Positions 58,692 through 64,000 of a DNA stretch of 64,000 nucleotides are shown piece by piece. Under the pieces are notes generated by a model. That model made no database searches and was not told the origin of the DNA. It saw only the letters and a list, made by a program, of their open reading frames with translations. The stretch is from Rhizorhabdus wittichii RW1 (lineage in GTDB: Bacteria; Pseudomonadota; Alphaproteobacteria; Sphingomonadales; Sphingomonadaceae): positions 1,054,001 through 1,118,000 of the forward strand of contig CP000699.1 in assembly GCA_000016765.1 (NCBI GenBank). Direction: 5' to 3'. The position numbers and the translations under genes are program-made. The stretch's first letter is position 1. Each line of letters begins with the position of its first letter.

Positions 58692-60176
58692 ATGACCACC
58701 AAGGACGCATTGCTCGACCGCGTGAAGCGCGGCCGTTTCCTGATCGACGGAACGTGGATCGAGCCCGGCGACCGCCGCCGCTTCGACATCGTCACGCCGT
58801 CCGACGAGAGCCTCTACGCCTCGGTGCCCTGCGCCACCGCCGACGACGTCGCCCGCGCGGTCGCCGCCGCCCGCCGCGCGTTCGACGAGGGGCCCTGGCC
58901 CGGCCTCGCCCCGGCCGAGCGCGGCGCGGTCCTCGACCGGCTGGCCGACGCGATCGACGCGCGGAGCGATCTGTTCGCGACGATCTGGACGCATGAGGTG
59001 GGCGGCGTCCTCACCCATGGCGGCCATATGGTCGCCGCCTCGACCGCGGTGATCCGCGACTATGCGCGCCTGGGCCGCGACTTCCCCTTCATCGAGCGCC
59101 AGGCGCCGACCGCCGGCGGCGCGGTCGGGATGCTGGTCCATGAGCCGGTCGGCGTGGTCGGCGCGATCATCCCGTGGAACGGGCCGATCCTGATGCTCGC
59201 GTCGAAGATCGCGCCCGCGCTGGTCGCCGGCTGCACGCTGGTGGTGAAGACCTCGCCCGAGGCGCCGCTCGAAGCCGTGCTGCTGGGCGAGATCGTCGAG
59301 GAGCTCGGCCTGCCGCCGGGCGTGGTCAACATCCTGATGGCGGACCGCGAGGAGTCGGAACTGCTCGTCCGCAACCCCGACGTCGACAAGATCAGCTTCA
59401 CCGGATCGAGCGCGGTCGGCCAGCATGTCGCCTCGATCTGCGGCGGCCGGATGGCCCGCGCGACGCTGGAACTGGGCGGCAAGTCGGCCGCGGTCGTCCT
59501 CGACGACTCGCCGCTCGACGTCGTCGTCGGCGCGATCGCGCCGCAGGTCGGCATGCTGGCGATGCAGTTCTGCTCGGCGCTCAGCCGGGTGATCGTCCCC
59601 GCGCACCGCCATGACGATCTGCTCGACGGCCTCGCCGCCGCGCTCCGCCAGGTCAAGGTCGGCGATCCGTTCGACGCCGCGACCCAGATGGGCCCGATGG
59701 CGATGAAGCGACAGCTCGACCGCGCCCGATCCTTCATCGACAGCGGCAAGGCCGACGGCTTCACCCTCGCGGCCGGCGGCGGACGCCCGGCCGGCCTCGA
59801 TCGCGGCTATTATCTGGAGCCCACCCTGTTCGGCCATGTCCGCAACGACGCCCGGATCGCGCAGGAGGAGATTTTCGGACCCGTCATCGCCGTGATCCCG
59901 GCGCGCGACGAGGAGGAGGCTATCCGCCTCGCCAACCAGAGCGACTTCGGGCTCAACAGCTCGGTGTTCACCCGCGACGCCGAGCGCGCCATGGCGGTCG
60001 CCCGGCGGCTGCGCGCCGGCACGGTCGGCCATAACGCCTTCCGCAGCGACTTCGGCATCGCCTTCGGCGGCTTCAAGAAATCGGGCATCGGCCGCGAGGG
60101 CGGCCGGCCGGGACTGATGCCCTATCTGGAGGCCAAGACGGTGATCATGGACGAAGCGCCGGCGGAGCTGGCCTGA
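58692..60176 (+). CDS. NAD(P)-dependent aldehyde dehydrogenase
   Basis: A 494-residue member of the ALDH superfamily: PWNGPILMLASKIAPALVAG, FTGSSAVGQHV, the ELGGKSA segment with the general base Glu, the nucleophilic Cys in MQFCSALSR, and EEIFGPVIAV near the C-terminus. It is coupled to the PQQ alcohol dehydrogenase gene downstream, giving an alcohol-to-acid pair. GAGGA precedes the ATG. Probably works on the product of the divergent P450-SDR operon. Confidence 0.93.
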   Translation: MTTKDALLDRVKRGRFLIDGTWIEPGDRRRFDIVTPSDESLYASVPCATADDVARAVAAARRAFDEGPWPGLAPAERGAVLDRLADAIDARSDLFATIWTHEVGGVLTHGGHMVAASTAVIRDYARLGRDFPFIERQAPTAGGAVGMLVHEPVGVVGAIIPWNGPILMLASKIAPALVAGCTLVVKTSPEAPLEAVLLGEIVEELGLPPGVVNILMADREESELLVRNPDVDKISFTGSSAVGQHVASICGGRMARATLELGGKSAAVVLDDSPLDVVVGAIAPQVGMLAMQFCSALSRVIVPAHRHDDLLDGLAAALRQVKVGDPFDAATQMGPMAMKRQLDRARSFIDSGKADGFTLAAGGGRPAGLDRGYYLEPTLFGHVRNDARIAQEEIFGPVIAVIPARDEEEAIRLANQSDFGLNSSVFTRDAERAMAVARRLRAGTVGHNAFRSDFGIAFGGFKKSGIGREGGRPGLMPYLEAKTVIMDEAPAELA

Positions 60177-60199
60177 TGCGCGCGATCGGGGGAATGGGC

Positions 60200-62272
60200 A
60201 TGAAGCGTCTCGTCATCGGCCTCGCCGGCGCCGCCGCGCTCGCCATCGCCGCATCGCACGTCACCGCGCAGGAAGGCGGCAGCGCCTCGACCGTCAGCGC
60301 CGACGAATGGCCCTATTATGGCCGCGACGAGAAGGAACAGCGGTTCAGCCCGCTCGACCAGATCAACCGCGCCACCGTGGCGAAGCTCGGCCTCGCCTGG
60401 AGCGCGGAGCTCGACAGCGACCGGGGACAGGAGGCGACCCCGATCATGGTCGACGGGGTGATCTATGTCAGTACCGCCTGGTCGCTGGTCTACGCCTTCG
60501 ACGCGGCGACCGGAAAGCAGCTCTGGTCCTACGATCCGCAGGTGCCGCGCGAGTCGCTCGCCAGCGCCTGTTGCGACGCGGTCAATCGCGGCGTCGCCGT
60601 GCACGGCGGCAAGGTGTTCGTCGGCACGTTGGACGGCCGCCTCGTCGCGGTCGACGCGAAGACCGGCAAGCTTGCCTGGCAGGTCGACACGCTCGCCGGT
60701 CAGCCCAAAACGATGCGCTACACCATCACCGGCGCGGTCCGCGCGGTGAAGGACAAGGTGGTGATCGGCAACAGCGGCGCCGAGTTCGGCGTGCGCGGCT
60801 TCGTCACCGCCTATGACGCCGCCACCGGCAAGCTCGCCTGGCGCTTCTACCTGACCCCCAATCCGCAGGGCAAGCCGGACGGAGCGGCGTCGGACGAGGT
60901 TCTGCTCGCCAGGGCGCAGTCGACCTGGGGCGACGGCGAATGGCGCAACAGCGGCGGCGGCGGCACTGCCTGGGACGCGCTGACCTACGATCCAGACGCC
61001 GACCTGCTCTACATCGGCGCCGGCAATGGCGGACCGTTCGACTATCAGGTCCGCTCGGGCGGCAAGGGCGACAACCTGTTCCTGTCGTCGATCGTCGCGG
61101 TCGATCCCGACACCGGCAGATATGCCTGGCACTACCAGACCACCCCGTCCGACAGCTGGGATTATACCGCGACCCAGCAGATCATGGGCGCGCGCCTCGT
61201 CATCGGCGGCAAGCCACGCGACGTGGTGATGCAGGCGCCCAAGAACGGCTATTTCTATGTGCTCGACCGCAAGACGGGCGAGCTGCTCTCGGCCAGGCCG
61301 TTCGCGCCCGTCACCTGGTCGACCGGCATCGACATGACGACCGGCCGGCCAATCCTGGCGAAGAACGTCCATTATCAGGACGGCCCCTCGATCCAGCAGC
61401 CGGGACCGTTCGGCGCGCATAGCTGGCAGGCGATGTCGTACAGCCCGCGCACCGGGCTGGTCTATATCCCGGTCCAGCTCACCCCCGGCGAATATGAGAA
61501 GCTCCCCGCCTTCCAGCATCGCCCGATCGGCCAGAATGCCGGCATCGCGATGAAGGAATTCCCGGAGGACCAGCTCGACGCGATCCGCAAGGCGATGACC
61601 GGCCAGCTCCTCGCCTGGGACCCGGTCGCGCAAGCGGCGCGCTGGTCGGTGCCGAAGCGCTATTTCGTCAATGGCGGCACGCTGGCGACGGCCGGCGACC
61701 TGGTGTTCCAGGGCGACATGGAGGGCATGCTCGCCGCCTATGACGCGGCCAGCGGCGCGAAGCTCTGGTCGTTCGACGCCGGCACCGCGATCATCGCGCC
61801 GCCGATCAGCTACCGGATCAAGGGCCAGCAATATGTCGCCGTCCTCTCGGGGTTCGGCGGCGCCGGCGCGCTGGTCGGCCGGGTCGTGCCCGACAATCCG
61901 CGCCGCAACGGCCGGCTGCTGGTGTTCAAGCTCGGCGGCACGGCAAAGCTGACGCGCGAGCCCCCCGCCCCGCGCGCGCCGATCGACGTGACCGGACTGA
62001 CCTCGACCGGCGATCCCGACGCGGGCATGGCCGAATATGACCGCACCTGCACGGTCTGCCACGGCGGCAACGCCTCGGTCGCCTACACCGCCGACCTGCG
62101 CCGCTCGGGCGCGCTCGCCGATCCGGCGCTGTGGAAGGCGATCGTGATCGACGGCGCGCTCAAGGACATGGGCATGGTGTCCTTCGCCCAGATCCTCACC
62201 CCGCAACGCGCCGAGGACATCCGCGCCTATGTGCTGCGCCAGGCGCGGAAGGGCCAGGCGGCGGGGAAGTAG
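60200..62272 (+). CDS. PQQ-dependent quinohaemoprotein alcohol dehydrogenase
   Basis: A 690-residue periplasmic enzyme with signal peptide (MKRLVIGLAGAAALAIAASHVTAQ), eight-bladed PQQ propeller (W-motifs such as AFDAATGKQLWSYDP, DAKTGKLAWQVDT, WDYTATQ), the vicinal disulfide ACCD typical of quinoprotein alcohol dehydrogenases, and a C-terminal cytochrome c domain with one CxxCH (CTVCH). ATG 60200 has GGGGGA six bases upstream and starts a proper signal; an earlier ATG at 60176 overlaps the ALDH stop and is possible. Oxidises primary alcohols. Confidence 0.92.
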   Translation: MKRLVIGLAGAAALAIAASHVTAQEGGSASTVSADEWPYYGRDEKEQRFSPLDQINRATVAKLGLAWSAELDSDRGQEATPIMVDGVIYVSTAWSLVYAFDAATGKQLWSYDPQVPRESLASACCDAVNRGVAVHGGKVFVGTLDGRLVAVDAKTGKLAWQVDTLAGQPKTMRYTITGAVRAVKDKVVIGNSGAEFGVRGFVTAYDAATGKLAWRFYLTPNPQGKPDGAASDEVLLARAQSTWGDGEWRNSGGGGTAWDALTYDPDADLLYIGAGNGGPFDYQVRSGGKGDNLFLSSIVAVDPDTGRYAWHYQTTPSDSWDYTATQQIMGARLVIGGKPRDVVMQAPKNGYFYVLDRKTGELLSARPFAPVTWSTGIDMTTGRPILAKNVHYQDGPSIQQPGPFGAHSWQAMSYSPRTGLVYIPVQLTPGEYEKLPAFQHRPIGQNAGIAMKEFPEDQLDAIRKAMTGQLLAWDPVAQAARWSVPKRYFVNGGTLATAGDLVFQGDMEGMLAAYDAASGAKLWSFDAGTAIIAPPISYRIKGQQYVAVLSGFGGAGALVGRVVPDNPRRNGRLLVFKLGGTAKLTREPPAPRAPIDVTGLTSTGDPDAGMAEYDRTCTVCHGGNASVAYTADLRRSGALADPALWKAIVIDGALKDMGMVSFAQILTPQRAEDIRAYVLRQARKGQAAGK

Positions 62273-62286
62273 CCCCTCCTCTCCAT

Positions 62287-62367
62287 CGTCATCCCGGCGG
62301 AGGCCGGGATCTCGGGAGAGTCGGGCAGCGCCCATCTCCCGAGACCCCGGCCTCCGCCGGGGCGGCG
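62287..62367. repeat. paired REP palindromes
   Basis: GTCATCCCGGCGGAGGCCGG at the left and CCGGCCTCCGCCGG at the right, with ATCTCGGGAGA/TCTCCCGAGA inside. Same family as 24848-24938. It lies between convergent genes and may terminate both. The right end reads GGCGGCG instead of GATGACG, so this copy has decayed slightly. Confidence 0.8.
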
Positions 62368-62382
62368 AGGAGCTGGGAGCGA

Positions 62383-62985
62383 TCAATAGGCGATCGAGAA
62401 ACGCCGCCGGCTGTGCCGCGGCTGCTCCAACTCGTCGACCAGCGCCATCGCCAGGTCCTCATAGGAGATGCGGCTGTCGCCCGACGCGTCGCGCATCAGA
62501 TCGTCGCCGCCCAGCCGGTAGCGGCCGGTGCGCTCGCCGGGGACGAAACTGGCCGCGGGCGATAGGAAGGTCCAGTCGACGTCGCTGCGCTTGAGCCCCT
62601 CCAGGAAATCGCGGCCCGCCGACACTTCGGGCAGGAAGGCCTCGGGGATCACCCCCATGTCGATCAACTGCACGCCCGGCGTCGCGAACAATGTGCCCGC
62701 GCCGCCGACGACCAGCAGCCGGGGCACGCCGGCGCGCTTCACCGCCGCGACGATCGCATCGGCATTGGTCGAGACGAAGCGCCCCGCCAGCATCACCGCG
62801 TCCTGCCCGGCGATCGCCGTCGCCAGCGCCGCCGGATCATTGGCGTCGGCCAGCCGCAGCGGCACGCCGGGGTCGTCGGCGGGCCGCGACCGGGCGATGC
62901 CCGTCACCTCGTGCCCGCGCCGTTCGAGTTCGTCGACGAGCCGCCGGCCGACATTGCCGGTGGCGCCGATGATCGCGATCTTCAT
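62383..62985 (-). CDS. NAD(P)-binding NmrA/SDR-like protein
   Basis: A 200-residue atypical short-chain dehydrogenase with N-terminal motif MKIAIIGATGNVGRRLVDELERRGHEV (GxxGxxG). It has no YxxxK pair typical of classical SDRs; the C-terminal part WTFLSPAASFVPGERTGRYRLG and SRISYEDLAMALVDELE matches the NmrA-like/YhfK-type subfamily. Its start overlaps the stop of the upstream reductase gene (ATGA). Function unknown. Confidence 0.85.
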   Translation of the reverse strand: MKIAIIGATGNVGRRLVDELERRGHEVTGIARSRPADDPGVPLRLADANDPAALATAIAGQDAVMLAGRFVSTNADAIVAAVKRAGVPRLLVVGGAGTLFATPGVQLIDMGVIPEAFLPEVSAGRDFLEGLKRSDVDWTFLSPAASFVPGERTGRYRLGGDDLMRDASGDSRISYEDLAMALVDELEQPRHSRRRFSIAY

Positions 62986-64000
62986 GGCCGTCTCCTTCTC
63001 TCCCGCAGCGCCTGGGGCTGCTCCACGAAGCCTTCCCAACTCGCCATATAATCGATGAAATGCTCGCCCAGCCCTTCGCGCGCCAGGTGGTCGCGGCTGA
63101 CGGGCAAGGGCGCGCTTCGGAAATCGCCGTCCTCATGCACCCGCCGCGCGAAATCATGGTGCAGGATCGCGCCGCGCCCGATCAGCACGAAATCGGCGCC
63201 CTGGTCGAGACAGCGGCGCGCATCGCCCCCGGTCCGCAGCTTGCCCGCGACGCCGAGCCGCGCGCCGTGCCGGTCGAGATCGGTGAACCAGCCCATCAGC
63301 GGCCGCTCCCGATAGGCCGGGTCCTCGGGCCGCTTGGCCGTGTCCCAGCAGGAGATGTCGAGATAGTCGACCCGCCCCTCGCGCATCAGCCGCGCGGCGA
63401 GCGCGCGGATCTCGCCCAGGTCGACACCGTAATTCTCGGGCGACAGGCGGACGCCGATCTGGAAGCCGGGCCCCGCCCGGTCGCGCAGGCCGGCGACGAT
63501 GTCGAGCAGCATCCGCGCCCGGTTCTCGGGCGAGCCGCCATAGCGATCGTCCCGCCGGTTGCGGCGAATGTCGAGGAACTGGCACGGCAGATAGCCGTGG
63601 GCGCCGTGGACCTCGACGCCGTCGAAGCCGGCCGCCTCGGCGCGCAGCCCGGCCTGGACGAAATCCTCGATCGCCTGTTCGACCTCGCCGGTCGACAGGC
63701 CGCGCACGCCGCGCGCCGGATCGTCGGCCACGCCGACCGGCGCCCCGTCGATCAGCTCGCGCGCCGCGCGCATCCCCGAATGCTGGAGCTGGACCGACGA
63801 CACCGCGCCGCACGCCCGCAAGGCGCGCGCCAGCCGTTCGAGCCCGGGCAGATGGATGTCGTCATGCACGCCGAGCTGGCGGGGGAAGCCCTTGCCAAGC
63901 GGGTGGGTCGTCGCCCCGCAGGTCATCACCATGCCGAAGCCGCCTTCGGCGCGCTTCACCAGCCAGCCCAGCTCGTCCTCGCTGAGGGTGCCGTCGTCAT
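62982..64000 (-). CDS. NADH:flavin oxidoreductase of the old yellow enzyme family (partial, N-terminus off the right edge)
   Basis: FMN-dependent OYE-family TIM barrel; about 339 residues are visible and the frame stays open through position 64000. Motifs: VSSVQLQHSGMRAARE, AEAAGFDGVEVHGAHGYLPCQFLDIRRNRRDDRYGGSPENRARMLLDIV, GVRLSPENYG and ADFVLIGRGAILHHDFAR. No 4Fe-4S motif is present, so it is of the short type. The missing start would lie some 20-60 residues upstream. Coupled to the NmrA-like gene downstream. Confidence 0.9.
   Translation of the reverse strand, partial: DDGTLSEDELGWLVKRAEGGFGMVMTCGATTHPLGKGFPRQLGVHDDIHLPGLERLARALRACGAVSSVQLQHSGMRAARELIDGAPVGVADDPARGVRGLSTGEVEQAIEDFVQAGLRAEAAGFDGVEVHGAHGYLPCQFLDIRRNRRDDRYGGSPENRARMLLDIVAGLRDRAGPGFQIGVRLSPENYGVDLGEIRALAARLMREGRVDYLDISCWDTAKRPEDPAYRERPLMGWFTDLDRHGARLGVAGKLRTGGDARRCLDQGADFVLIGRGAILHHDFARRVHEDGDFRSAPLPVSRDHLAREGLGEHFIDYMASWEGFVEQPQALRERRRRP

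Overview
This is a GC-rich chromosomal window that looks like a catabolically versatile sphingomonad (Sphingomonas, Rhizorhabdus or a relative). The case rests on four large TonB-dependent receptors each placed beside oxygenase, dehydratase or dehydrogenase genes, on three Rieske oxygenase alpha subunits without classical beta subunits, on a DUF6894/Crp regulator pair, and on many paired palindromic REP elements. The genus is an inference from style and gene content; no rRNA gene or other phylogenetic marker is present.

Layout. 1-5074: sarcosine oxidase operon soxB-soxD-soxA (soxA runs off the left edge) behind a TetR regulator with two near-identical palindromic operators. 5191-9534: class II aldolase, periplasmic sulfite dehydrogenase sorAB, a YeiH-type exporter and a divergent LysR. 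9531-16276: LLM flavin enzyme, two Crp/Fnr regulators, small proteins, MaoC hydratase, a 3-oxoacid CoA-transferase and its LysR. 16295-28545: three Rieske oxygenase modules, each with a small (about 120 aa) unrecognised companion protein; two also have a SnoaL-like (NTF2-fold) protein, and one has a Rieske ferredoxin and an amidase. 28549-32947: catechol ortho-cleavage, catR / catBCA / pcaD. 33119-42215: hydrolase-OsmC fusion, AraC, TonB receptor, OsmC, a discoidin-FkbM fusion, a membrane protein, Lrp and AraC regulators. 42404-47061: aldoxime-to-nitrile-to-acid module (nitrilase, haem aldoxime dehydratase) followed by a TonB receptor. 47210-48383: an IS110-family element. 48525-52475: glycolate oxidase glcDEF. 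52462-64000: hydrolase, PRC-barrel protein, a receptor-ferredoxin-P450-SDR operon, divergent aldehyde and PQQ alcohol dehydrogenases, an NmrA-like protein and an old-yellow-enzyme family reductase cut by the right edge.

The most interesting signal is the IS110 element. It sits inside a REP palindrome, which becomes intact when the element is removed. The roughly 200 bases upstream of its transposase gene contain, in the right order and in the right structural context, four short guide-like matches: two to the REP target and two to the element's own ends. Joining the ends of the element would also create a sigma-70-like promoter in front of this RNA. This is the architecture of a bridge RNA, here apparently programmed for the host's REP sequence with an AT core.

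How the genes may work together: the oxygenase, amidase, aldoxime/nitrile, P450 and alcohol/aldehyde dehydrogenase modules are peripheral routes. The catBCA-pcaD set plus the CoA-transferase would funnel catechol to succinyl-CoA and acetyl-CoA, with the final thiolase lying outside the window. True substrates of the oxygenases cannot be read from the sequence.
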